This document shows, one piece after another, positions 16,703 through 25,113 of a stretch of 64,000 nucleotides of DNA. Every line of letters begins with the position of its first letter. Positions within the stretch are counted from its first letter, which is position 1. The notes under the pieces were generated by a model. It saw only the letters and a program-made list of their open reading frames with translations. It did no database searches and was not told where the DNA came from. The position numbers were made by a program, and so were the translations under genes. This DNA comes from Paenibacillus thalictri (GTDB taxonomy: Bacteria > Bacillota > Bacilli > Paenibacillales > NBRC-103111): the NCBI RefSeq assembly GCF_004307995.1, contig NZ_SIRE01000021.1, forward strand, positions 1 to 64,000, read 5' to 3'.

Positions 16703-18304
16703 ATGAGCAAATTAAGCAAACGGGGTGCAATCGGTCTGACCGCATTCATGCTGGCGTCAACGGCATTGTCCGCGTGCAGCCAGGAGCAAGCGGCCGCGCC
16801 CTCGGCCAAAGAAGGGGCAAGCAGCGAAGCAAAGGGCTTGAACGCGACCGGATTTCCCATCGTCAACCAGCCGGTTTCGCTCCGATTTGTAGCGCGTAAA
16901 AACCCGCAGCACGGCGAATGGAAAGATATGATGGTCTTGCAGGAATACGAGAAAAAAACCGGCATCAAGGTCGAATACGAAGTTTATCCGATGCAGAACT
17001 TCGATGAGCGCAAAAATTTGCTGTTTGCCTCCAACGATTTGCCGGACGCTTTTATCAATTCAGGGATCTCCGCGCAGGAGCAGCTGAAGTACGGAACACA
17101 AGGCACACTCATTCCGCTGGAAGGGCTGATCGACAAATATGGTCCTAACCTGAAGGCGCTGTTTGAAAAATATCCGGACGCGAAGAAAACGGTTACAGCT
17201 CCGGACGGACATATTTATGCTTTGCCGACAATTGTAACTCAGGCTGCGGCCCGTACCCAGAAGTTGTGGATGAATCAGCAGTGGCTTGACAAAGCAGGAT
17301 TGAAAGCGCCTACGACGACGGATGAATTGTACCAAACGTTAAAGAAATTCCAGGAAATCAACCAAGGAACGGATGCGGTGCCGTTCGCCATCGATATGGC
17401 CAGCGCTACCGGCAATATGTTTACGAACGCTACGATGAGAGGTTTGGCGGGCATATGGGGGCTGCCGCTCCAGATGGGCACGTCCGGCGGCATTGAGGGA
17501 GGCAAGTTCAAGCTTTGGTATGACAGCGACCGTCTGAAGGACATGCTGGTGTTCCTGAATAAGCTGTACAAGGAAAAGCTGCTTGACAACAACAGCTTTA
17601 CGCTTGATATCGCCAAGCTGAATGCCATGACCAAGGCGAATAAAGTCGGCATGACGTTCAACCAGACCGATGTCGGAATGGACACGAAAATTTTCAAAAC
17701 CTTTGCATATCCGAAGTCATCATTCGGCGATCCGGTTGCGAATGCCGGAGCGGTCGCACGTGACCTGGGCTCGTTTGCGATTACGAACAAAAACAAATCT
17801 CCGGAAGCGACGATGCGTTGGGTCGATTACTTCTATGGAGACGAGGGCTCGATTTTCCTGCGCTTCGGTATCGAAGGCAAGACATACAGCAAGGATGCAG
17901 ACGGCAATCTCGTCTATTCAGATCAAATTATGAAGGACAGCCGGGGCATCCAGTTCGCGATCGGCGACATGACCATTTGGCCGGGGGCCGGTGCGCCACA
18001 CGTCATTAACGATAAGAACGCGGTAGCGGTCACCACCCCCGCCATTATGGAAGGACAGAAGAAGATCGACGCCATCATGCCGAAGACGGTATACGGCGCG
18101 CCGCTTATGGAGCCGGCGATTGCCGAGAAGTACAGCGCGATGACGGAAGATATTAACAAATTCGTGCGTGAGTCGGTATCGAAATTTATTGTCGACGGCG
18201 TAGCCGACGACAAGTGGGAGCAATACAAACAGACGTTGCAGAAGCTTGGCATCAAGGAATACGAAGGCTTCTTCCAGAAAGCGCTGGACAGCTACAACAA
18301 GTAA
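16703..18304 (+). CDS. ABC transporter solute-binding lipoprotein (LplA type)
   Basis: A 533-residue extracellular solute-binding lipoprotein. After a basic start and a hydrophobic segment comes the lipobox LSAC; the mature part has the family-1-like pattern (YEKKTGIKVEYEVYPMQNFDERKNLLFAS). It matches the LplA/YtcQ-like proteins that serve with LplB- and YtcP-type permeases. It captures an oligosaccharide at the cell surface. The ATG at 16703 is preferred over the in-frame GTG at 16691, which lies in the AGAAGGGTGG ribosome binding site. Preceded by the tandem operator and followed by a stem-loop. Confidence 0.92.
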   Translation: MSKLSKRGAIGLTAFMLASTALSACSQEQAAAPSAKEGASSEAKGLNATGFPIVNQPVSLRFVARKNPQHGEWKDMMVLQEYEKKTGIKVEYEVYPMQNFDERKNLLFASNDLPDAFINSGISAQEQLKYGTQGTLIPLEGLIDKYGPNLKALFEKYPDAKKTVTAPDGHIYALPTIVTQAAARTQKLWMNQQWLDKAGLKAPTTTDELYQTLKKFQEINQGTDAVPFAIDMASATGNMFTNATMRGLAGIWGLPLQMGTSGGIEGGKFKLWYDSDRLKDMLVFLNKLYKEKLLDNNSFTLDIAKLNAMTKANKVGMTFNQTDVGMDTKIFKTFAYPKSSFGDPVANAGAVARDLGSFAITNKNKSPEATMRWVDYFYGDEGSIFLRFGIEGKTYSKDADGNLVYSDQIMKDSRGIQFAIGDMTIWPGAGAPHVINDKNAVAVTTPAIMEGQKKIDAIMPKTVYGAPLMEPAIAEKYSAMTEDINKFVRESVSKFIVDGVADDKWEQYKQTLQKLGIKEYEGFFQKALDSYNK

Positions 18305-18311
18305 CGGGATG

Positions 18312-18347
18312 AAAGGAGAGGCCCATCTCGATCGGCCTCTCTTCTTT
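18312..18347 (+). promoter_or_regulatory. intercistronic stem-loop
   Basis: AGGAGAGGCC, a 10-base loop, GGCCTCTCTTCT. It lies between the binding-protein gene and the first permease gene and could stabilise the upstream mRNA or partly terminate transcription. Confidence 0.65.
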
Positions 18348-18375
18348 CTATCCTTTTGGGAGAGGAGCTAAAGAC

Positions 18376-19290
18376 ATGAATCCATCGCGTTCGCTGGCCA
18401 GAAGCCTCGTCAAACATTGGGAGTTTTATGCGCTGCTTGCTTTGCCGCTGGCCTGGTACGTTATTTTCCAATATATCCCGATGTACGGCGTGCAGATTGC
18501 ATTTAAAGATTTCAACCCGGTGAAGGGGATCAACGGCAGCCCGTGGGTCGGCCTCAAGTATTTTCAGGAATTTTTTCAGGCGTATTACTTCTCGCGCCTG
18601 ATTATCAACACGCTGCTGCTCAGCTTGTACAATATTGTGTTTGGTTTTCCGATCCCGATTTTACTGGCTTTGCTCATCAATGAAATCAAAGGCACCGCGG
18701 TCAAAAAGGTGCTGCAAAATATTACTTACGTGCCGCACTTTTTATCGGTTGTTGTTGTTGCCGGCATGGCGTATACGTTTCTTCACCAGGACACGGGTAT
18801 TGTTAACCTGCTGCTGAAGACACTTGGCATGGAGCCGGTTGCTTTCATGCAAAGTCCGGGCTGGTTCCGCACCGTATTTGTTTCCACGGGCGTATGGCAG
18901 GAAGCGGGCTGGGCGGCGATCATCTACCTTGCCGCTTTGTCCGGCATCGACCCGTCGCTTTATGAAGCGGCCAAAATAGACGGGGCATCCCGCCTGCGGC
19001 GCATTTGGCATATTTCGATCCCCGGCATCGCACCAACGATCATCATTTTGTTTATTTTGCGGATCGGTCATGTGATGGATATCGGTTTCGAGAAAACGCT
19101 GCTGATGCAAAACAGCCTAAACGCCGAGTCGTCGGACATTATTCAGACTTTCATTTATGCAACCGGGATTCAGCAGGCCAGATACAGCTTTACCGGAGCG
19201 ATCGGCCTGTTTAATTCCTTGATTAACTTCGCTTTGCTTATTGTGGCGAACCGGATTGCCCGCTGGAAAAGCGACACAAGCTTATGGTAG
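18376..19290 (+). CDS. sugar ABC transporter permease (LplB type)
   Basis: A 304-residue inner-membrane permease with six hydrophobic helices and the cytoplasmic EAA loop (YEAAKIDGASRLRRIWHISIPG, about residues 196-217) that contacts the ATPase. The N-terminal segment WYVIFQYIPMYGVQIAFKDFN is typical of LplB/YtePQ permeases for oligosaccharides. AGAGGAG precedes the ATG. The operon has no ATPase gene; a shared MsmX-type ATPase encoded elsewhere is assumed. Confidence 0.93.
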   Translation: MNPSRSLARSLVKHWEFYALLALPLAWYVIFQYIPMYGVQIAFKDFNPVKGINGSPWVGLKYFQEFFQAYYFSRLIINTLLLSLYNIVFGFPIPILLALLINEIKGTAVKKVLQNITYVPHFLSVVVVAGMAYTFLHQDTGIVNLLLKTLGMEPVAFMQSPGWFRTVFVSTGVWQEAGWAAIIYLAALSGIDPSLYEAAKIDGASRLRRIWHISIPGIAPTIIILFILRIGHVMDIGFEKTLLMQNSLNAESSDIIQTFIYATGIQQARYSFTGAIGLFNSLINFALLIVANRIARWKSDTSLW

Positions 19291-19303
19291 AGGGGGACTT
19301 TTC

Positions 19304-20188
19304 ATGGATTCACGCAGCTTTGCTCCGGGGGACCGGCTGTTCGATACGCTGCTGTACGTAATTGCGGCCATCGTAGTTGTCGTTACGGCGTTTCCCATTT
19401 ACTTTGTGGTCATCGCCTCCATCAGCGATCCGGTGCTTGTGCTGAACGGCAAAGTTACGTTATGGCCGGCCGGCCTCAACACAGAGGCGTATCACGAGGT
19501 ATTCAAAAACAAGCAGGTATGGAGCGGCTACCGCAATTCCATCATGTACACGACGATCGGCACATGCATCAATTTGCTGCTGACGACCGTAGCGGCTTAT
19601 TCGTTATCGCGGCGAACGCTGCCCGGCAGAAACATCTTTATGTTTATCATCACGTTTACGATGTTTTTTAACGGGGGGCTGATCCCTACTTATTTGCTGG
19701 TCAAAGATTTGCACTTGAACAATACGTTTTGGGCGCTGGTCATTCCAAACGCGATTGCGACTTACAATCTGATCGTCATGCGGACTTATTTCCAGAACAG
19801 CATTCCCGACGAGCTGCTGGAGGCCGCGCAGATGGACGGCTGCACCAACCTGCGCACGTTCTGGAGTGTGGTGCTGCCGTTATCGAAGCCGATTTTGGCC
19901 GTTATGGTGCTTTTCTATGCAGTGCAGCATTGGAACTCGTATTTTAACGCATTGATTTATTTGCGGGACAGCAAAATGTTCCCGCTGCAGCTCATCCTGC
20001 GGGATATTTTGATCCAGAACAAAGCGCAGCTCGCCGCCGACAGCTTTGGCTCGGACAAAAGCATATTCCTTGCGGAGAGCATCAAATATGCGTTGATTAT
20101 CGTAGCGAGCGTTCCCGTGCTGGTGTTGTACCCTTTTGTGCAAAAATATTTTGTCAAAGGTGTTATGATCGGCGCGATCAAAGGATAA
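19304..20188 (+). CDS. sugar ABC transporter permease (YtcP type)
   Basis: A 294-residue permease, partner of the preceding LplB-type protein. It has six helices, the YtcP-like segment MFFNGGLIPTYLLVKDL and the EAA loop (LLEAAQMDGCTNLRTFWSVVLP). It ends in FVKGVMIGAIKG, the usual C terminus. The frame is open from 19241, but AGAGGGGGA lies right before the ATG at 19304. It starts 13 bp after the first permease gene. Confidence 0.93.
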   Translation: MDSRSFAPGDRLFDTLLYVIAAIVVVVTAFPIYFVVIASISDPVLVLNGKVTLWPAGLNTEAYHEVFKNKQVWSGYRNSIMYTTIGTCINLLLTTVAAYSLSRRTLPGRNIFMFIITFTMFFNGGLIPTYLLVKDLHLNNTFWALVIPNAIATYNLIVMRTYFQNSIPDELLEAAQMDGCTNLRTFWSVVLPLSKPILAVMVLFYAVQHWNSYFNALIYLRDSKMFPLQLILRDILIQNKAQLAADSFGSDKSIFLAESIKYALIIVASVPVLVLYPFVQKYFVKGVMIGAIKG

Positions 20189-20215
20189 TCGGAAGAAGAG
20201 AAGGGGTGTTTCGGC

Positions 20216-21634
20216 ATGAATGTGCTCTTTATTATGTCTGACGAGCATTCCGGCGAAACGATGGGGTTTGCCGGACATAACAAGGTCCAGACTCCGGTGC
20301 TGGACCGGCTGGCGGGGGAAGGAACGGCGTTTACCCGCTGTTATACGCCAAGTCCGCTTTGCACGCCGGGGCGGGCGAGTTTTTTTACCGGGAAGTATAC
20401 GCATACGCTGGGAACATGGGATAACGCGACGCCGTATGACGGCCGCTCCACCGATATGGCGAATCATTTGCACCGCCACGGCGAGCGGCTGACCAGCTTC
20501 GGCAAGCTGGATCTGCATCCTGACGGCCAATATGAAGGGCTTGATGCAACGTTGTGGGGACCGCGCAATAACCCGCAATTCGAGAGTTTCTTCCGGGATC
20601 GCGACGTCGAGATGGGCAACGATTTGCGTTTTAAACATATGGGCATCCGCACCGAGCCTTCTTTTGACGAGCGGGTGCGCGATGCGGCGCTGGAATGGCT
20701 GCGGGGCCGCCAAGGCGCAAGCGAACCTTGGGTGATGTATGTCGGCTTCTTGAATCCCCACTTCCCGTTTATCGCGCCGGAGGAGAAGTGGAACAAATAT
20801 GACAAGCTGGTGACGGACGAAGATATGGCGCCCGCGGCGCGAAGCGAATTTCCCGAGCTGAACGAGCCGCTGCGCCAGCTGCGCCGCCATTTTCGCGGGG
20901 ATGTCGTCGACCCGGAAACGCTGAGGAAAGCGCACGTCGGCTACTACGCGATGACGGAGGAGCTGGATGCCAACATCGGCCGGCTGCTGCAAACGCTGAA
21001 GGAAATCGGGCAAGAAGAGGATACGCTGATCGTGTATACAAGCGATCACGGCGAGCAGCTCGGCCGGCACGGGTTGTGGTGGAAGTGCTGCATGTACGAG
21101 GAATCGGCCCGCGTGCCTTTGATCTTGAAAGGGCCGGGCATTCCCGGCGGTCAAATCATCGATTCGCCGGTGTCTTTGCTCGACATGTTCCCGACGATTT
21201 GCGATGCGCGCGGCATCGAGCCGCCTGCCGGTCTGCCCGGACGTTCGCTGCTGCCGCTGGCCCGCGGAGAACATGACCCGCTGCGAGCCGACTTTGCATT
21301 CAGTGAATATCACGCTCACGGAGTGCCCAGCGGCATGTATATGATTCGCTGGCAGAGATGGAAGTACGTATATTACGTCGGTTTCGCGCCTCAGCTGTTT
21401 GATCTTGCTGCGGATCCTCGCGAAATGCACGATCTGTATCCGTCCGCGTCGGCTTCCGAGGAGCTGCGGCAGGCGCTTGAGGCTTGCGACTCGCGGCTCC
21501 GCAGCGTTTGCGACCCGGAGGCGGTCGACCGGCGGGCGCAGCAGTTCCAGCAGGAGACAAAAAAGCGGCTTGGCCTAACCGGTTATGTGCCGCCCAAAGG
21601 AATGCCGGTGCCGCACCCGGAATACAGCGAATAA
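20216..21634 (+). CDS. type I sulfatase, cytoplasmic
   Basis: A 472-residue sulfatase. The N terminus MNVLFIMSDEHSGE supplies the first metal ligands, and Cys49 in SPLCTPGRASFFTGK is the formylglycine precursor (C-x-P-x-R form). A VYTSDHGEQLGRHGLWWK segment (about residues 273-290) completes the active site. It lacks a signal peptide, so it acts in the cytoplasm. It differs clearly from the sulfatase at 11318 in length and motif, which suggests a different sulfate position on the same imported glycan. Starts 27 bp after the permease gene in the same operon, with AGAAGGGG upstream. Confidence 0.9.
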   Translation: MNVLFIMSDEHSGETMGFAGHNKVQTPVLDRLAGEGTAFTRCYTPSPLCTPGRASFFTGKYTHTLGTWDNATPYDGRSTDMANHLHRHGERLTSFGKLDLHPDGQYEGLDATLWGPRNNPQFESFFRDRDVEMGNDLRFKHMGIRTEPSFDERVRDAALEWLRGRQGASEPWVMYVGFLNPHFPFIAPEEKWNKYDKLVTDEDMAPAARSEFPELNEPLRQLRRHFRGDVVDPETLRKAHVGYYAMTEELDANIGRLLQTLKEIGQEEDTLIVYTSDHGEQLGRHGLWWKCCMYEESARVPLILKGPGIPGGQIIDSPVSLLDMFPTICDARGIEPPAGLPGRSLLPLARGEHDPLRADFAFSEYHAHGVPSGMYMIRWQRWKYVYYVGFAPQLFDLAADPREMHDLYPSASASEELRQALEACDSRLRSVCDPEAVDRRAQQFQQETKKRLGLTGYVPPKGMPVPHPEYSE

Positions 21635-21678
21635 TATCATTGATAAACGACATCAATGGCAAATGGAGGTTACACACA

Positions 21679-23694
21679 ATGAGCAACCAAGCGAAAATTA
21701 CGATTCAAGCGGGAGAAGTCCAAGCCGCCACAATTAATCCTTATGTGTTTGGCCATTTTGTCGAGGATATCCGCGACCATATGGACGCTATGCTTGCTTT
21801 TGTCCTGAAGGATATGGATTTTGAGGACGAGGCGGTTGGCGGTGTCTCGTCGGGCTGGTATCCGATCAATAACGGGAAAAATACGCGCTTCGAGCTGGAG
21901 CCGGCGGCACCCAAACATTCCGGTCACAGTCAAAAAATTAGAATTTACAGCAGCGATCAATGCACCGCCGGCATCGGGCAGCGCATCTCCGTACGCGGCG
22001 GCATGGAATACCGTATTCGGCTTGTAGCGCGCGCAGCGCTTGACATTCGCGAGCTGGTGTGCGAAGTGGCCGATGCCGCCGGCGGAAAAACGCTTTGCTC
22101 GGCGCAAGTGGAGCTGACCAGCCACAATTGGCGGGAGTATACGTTCACAGTGACACCGGCCGAAACCGCAGAGAACGCGGAATTCCGTCTGCTGATTTCC
22201 TCGGAGGGTGCAGCCTGGCCGGACTCCATTGCAACCGGAATCTTGTGGCTTGATCATGTTTCGATGCTGCCTGCCGATAGTAGGGGTATCGTCAAGAAGG
22301 AAGTTATCGACTGGAGCCGGGAGCTGAACGCAGGCATGATGCGCCTGGCCGGCAACTATATCAGCGCGTACCATTTTGAGCACGCCATCGGCCCGGAGCT
22401 GGAGCGGCCAAATATGATCAACGAGGCGTGGGGAGGCTGGACGAACAAATATTTTGGTACCGACGAGTTTATTCGCTTCTGCCGCGATTTGAACGTCGAA
22501 CCGCTGATTTGCGTTAATGCCGGCTCCGGTACGCCGGAGGAAGCGGTGCAGTGGATGGAATACTGCAACGGCGGCAAAGATACGCCGTTTGGCGCACGCC
22601 GGATCGAATACGGAAACGAAGAACCGTTTGGGGTGAAATATTGGGAAATCGGCAATGAGATTTACGGCCCTTGGCAGGTAGGACATTGTTCCGCGGAGGA
22701 ATTCGCCCACCGCTACGTCCGCTTCGCCAAAGCGATGAAAGCGGCCGATCCGAACATCATTCTGATGGCCTGCGGAGACGTAAACAGCGAATGGAACAAG
22801 ACGGTGCTGGATATTGCCGGCGAATATATCGACTATTTGACGCTCCATATTTATCACGGCTTCGGAACCGTCGGCATTGATCCGAATACGCCGAAGGAAG
22901 AACGATATAAGGCGATGGTCGCTTACCCGGAAATTACGCGCCATATCGTAAACGAGACGACCGAGCTGATCCGTAGCAGCGCCAAACACGAACATGTGAA
23001 GTTGGCCATTACGGAATACACAACAATGTATTATCCGAATACGATCCGCAAAGGCCTTCCGATGGAACATACGCTCGAATCGGCGGTGGCCAACGCGGCT
23101 AATCTCAATGAGTATATTCGCCAGGCCTCGATGGTGGAAATCGGCAGCTACTCCGATCTGGTCAACGGCTGGCTGGCCGGCTGTATTCGCGTAGGCGACC
23201 ATTTTGCCGACCAATACCGCGGGAAACAGCCGGGATGGAGCGGGAAAAGCCAACTGGTCTACGGCACGCCGACATATCACATGATGAAGGTTTACGCGAA
23301 CCGCGACATTGCCCGCACGGTCACAAGCGCGGTGGATTGCGGCACATTTGGCGTGACGCCGCAAAAAAATCGCTTTGGCGTCAAGCTGGATGAATTGCCC
23401 GTGCTGGATGTCGTTTCCTGCCTCAGCGAGTCTGGAGATACGCTGACATTGTTTGTTGTCAACCGGGGTCTTGAGCCCGTTCAGACGGAAATTTCCGTTG
23501 ATGCCTTTATGATGTCGCCGGATGTAACGATGTGGGAAATTAGCGGGGACGATTACGAAGCGATCAACTCGGTATTTGCGCCGGATTACATCGTCAGCAA
23601 GCAGAAGCAGCTGACGTCCGAGCAAGGCCGCTTGACCTGCAGCCTGAACGCGCATTCCATTTACGTGCTGGAGATGAAACGCCGCAACCGATAA
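21679..23694 (+). CDS. GH51-like alpha-L-arabinofuranosidase, cytoplasmic
   Basis: A 671-residue glycoside hydrolase. After a short N-terminal strand region there is a jelly-roll-like carbohydrate-binding insert (about residues 60-200), then a TIM barrel with RLAGNYISAYHFEHAIGP, the acid/base Glu327 in WEIGNEIYG and the nucleophile Glu446 in AITEY, and a C-terminal beta domain. The layout is that of GH51 enzymes that release terminal arabinofuranose. No signal peptide. The ATG at 21679 follows TGGAGG; the open frame upstream belongs to the sulfatase region. As last gene of the importer operon it probably acts on desulfated oligosaccharide. A related furanosidase activity is possible. Confidence 0.88.
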   Translation: MSNQAKITIQAGEVQAATINPYVFGHFVEDIRDHMDAMLAFVLKDMDFEDEAVGGVSSGWYPINNGKNTRFELEPAAPKHSGHSQKIRIYSSDQCTAGIGQRISVRGGMEYRIRLVARAALDIRELVCEVADAAGGKTLCSAQVELTSHNWREYTFTVTPAETAENAEFRLLISSEGAAWPDSIATGILWLDHVSMLPADSRGIVKKEVIDWSRELNAGMMRLAGNYISAYHFEHAIGPELERPNMINEAWGGWTNKYFGTDEFIRFCRDLNVEPLICVNAGSGTPEEAVQWMEYCNGGKDTPFGARRIEYGNEEPFGVKYWEIGNEIYGPWQVGHCSAEEFAHRYVRFAKAMKAADPNIILMACGDVNSEWNKTVLDIAGEYIDYLTLHIYHGFGTVGIDPNTPKEERYKAMVAYPEITRHIVNETTELIRSSAKHEHVKLAITEYTTMYYPNTIRKGLPMEHTLESAVANAANLNEYIRQASMVEIGSYSDLVNGWLAGCIRVGDHFADQYRGKQPGWSGKSQLVYGTPTYHMMKVYANRDIARTVTSAVDCGTFGVTPQKNRFGVKLDELPVLDVVSCLSESGDTLTLFVVNRGLEPVQTEISVDAFMMSPDVTMWEISGDDYEAINSVFAPDYIVSKQKQLTSEQGRLTCSLNAHSIYVLEMKRRNR

Positions 23695-23718
23695 GTCTGC
23701 CGATCCGGCAATAGCTGG

Positions 23719-23775
23719 AGGGCTGCTGCGGTTTGCGAAGGCTTTTAACCTCGCGGTAATGCTCCGCAGCAGCTG
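23719..23775 (+). repeat. long inverted repeat after the arabinofuranosidase gene
   Basis: GGCTGCTGCGG pairs with CCGCAGCAGC across about 32 bases. There is no T run. It sits at the start of a 337-bp non-coding stretch and may be an RNA-stabilising stem. Confidence 0.5.
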
Positions 23776-23796
23776 ATCTACGGTAACGAACAGTTG

Positions 23797-23848
23797 AAGA
23801 CCATCCGTTTCCCTGATCTTAAGGTCATGGGAGCGGACGGTCTTTTTT
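23797..23848 (+). terminator. intrinsic terminator of the glycan operon
   Basis: AAGACCATCCG and CGGACGGTCTT flank a 26-base loop and end in six T. It separates the importer operon from the dehydrogenase gene. The remaining 180 bp up to 24032 show nothing I can name. Confidence 0.7.
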
Positions 23849-24031
23849 GGCGTATGAATTGGACAAGGGAAACTCTCGCAGCCGTCATTTGTTTCGAGCT
23901 TGCAGGAGCATGAATATGGCATGTATTGATCTTGAATTTGTATTTGACCGAATGTTCGGACTGCTGCATGATATTGAGTGTACTGGTTGAAATTGGACGG
24001 CCATTTCTTGATATACAAGGAGGATGAGCAG

Positions 24032-25039
24032 GTGGTCAGAAAAGCGGTTATTTTAGCTGCCAGGGAAAATACATCAGTCGGGCAAGTATACAACGGGAGC
24101 GTTATGGAGAAATTGAGCCCTTATGTCGACATATACCAAGAATGGGTCCATAGCGGGAATATGAAGCAGCACGCCGAGCAAATCCGCGAGGCCGAAATCG
24201 CGTTCTCTACATGGGGGATACCGGAATTTACGGAGGAAGACATTAAAACGTATTTGCCTAATTTAAAAGTGCTGTTTTATGGCGCGGGTTCGGTTCAACG
24301 GTTTGCGCGAACGTTTATTTCGCAAGGCGTGACCGTAGTCAGCAGTTGGGCGGCCAACGCCGTCCCCGTAGCGGAATTTACGGCTTCGCAAATCGTGCTT
24401 GCCAACAAAGGTTTTTACCGCTCGTTGTTTCGGTATAAGCAGGACAACCGGGAAGCACTGAGCGTCGCCCGGATGTACCCCGGAAATTTCGGGGCGAGAG
24501 TCGGCATATTGGGTGCCGGGATGATCGGCAAAAAGGTGGTCCGATTGCTGAAGGCATATGAGCTTTCGATTGATGTGTTTGATCCGTTCCTGCCGGATGC
24601 GGCTGCAGCGGAATTGGGCGTAAGGAAAACCGGCCTGCTCGATATTTTCACAAACTGCGACACGATATCCAATCATCTCGCCAACTTGCCGGCAACGGAA
24701 GGAATGTTAAATAAAGAGCATTTTGACCGGATGCAGCCGCATGCGACGTTTATCAATACGGGCAGAGGGGCGCAGGTCGTGGAGGCCGATTTAATTCGCG
24801 CGCTGAAGGAAGTGCCGACCCGCACCGCGGTGCTTGATGTGACGTTCCCGGAGCCGGTAAGACCGGACAGCGACTTTTTGAACATGGACAACGTCTTCTT
24901 GACCCCGCATATTGCCGGCAGCATGAACCGCGAAATTGCCCGCATGGGACACTACATGGCGGAGGAATGCGAGCGATATTGCAACTGTAAGCCCTTACAA
25001 TACGAAGTTACGCTGCCTATGCTGGAGACGATGGCTTGA
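24032..25039 (+). CDS. D-isomer 2-hydroxyacid dehydrogenase family protein
   Basis: A 335-residue NAD-dependent dehydrogenase. The Rossmann motif GILGAGMIGKKVV lies mid-protein; the catalytic Arg is in NTGRGAQVVEADL, a Glu in VTFPEPVRPDS and the His in LTPHIAGS. GTG at 24032 has GGAGG eight bases upstream and is preferred over the more distant ATG at 23978. Substrate not predictable. It follows the glycan operon but has its own upstream region; similar genes occur in sugar-acid pathways. Confidence 0.85.
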   Translation: MVRKAVILAARENTSVGQVYNGSVMEKLSPYVDIYQEWVHSGNMKQHAEQIREAEIAFSTWGIPEFTEEDIKTYLPNLKVLFYGAGSVQRFARTFISQGVTVVSSWAANAVPVAEFTASQIVLANKGFYRSLFRYKQDNREALSVARMYPGNFGARVGILGAGMIGKKVVRLLKAYELSIDVFDPFLPDAAAAELGVRKTGLLDIFTNCDTISNHLANLPATEGMLNKEHFDRMQPHATFINTGRGAQVVEADLIRALKEVPTRTAVLDVTFPEPVRPDSDFLNMDNVFLTPHIAGSMNREIARMGHYMAEECERYCNCKPLQYEVTLPMLETMA

Positions 25040-25113
25040 ACCGACCAGGTGCCCGGAAATCAGCATGGTGAACTTGCAGGCCAAGTAGTTTATCCAAGCG
25101 TTAAAGCAATGGT

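Noticed and set aside
19880..21430. A 516-residue frame antisense to the permease end and the second sulfatase
   Set aside because: Composition is rich in Arg, His and Gln without domains; the opposite strand encodes clear families.
23860..23885. A TTGGACAAGG...CGCAG stretch resembling the CAAAATyGTACAG operator
   Set aside because: Too many mismatches in the core, and there is no second copy at the usual spacing.
21670..24093. An 807-residue frame antisense to the whole GH51 gene
   Set aside because: No motif, skewed composition and no ribosome binding site; it mirrors the codon use of the real gene.
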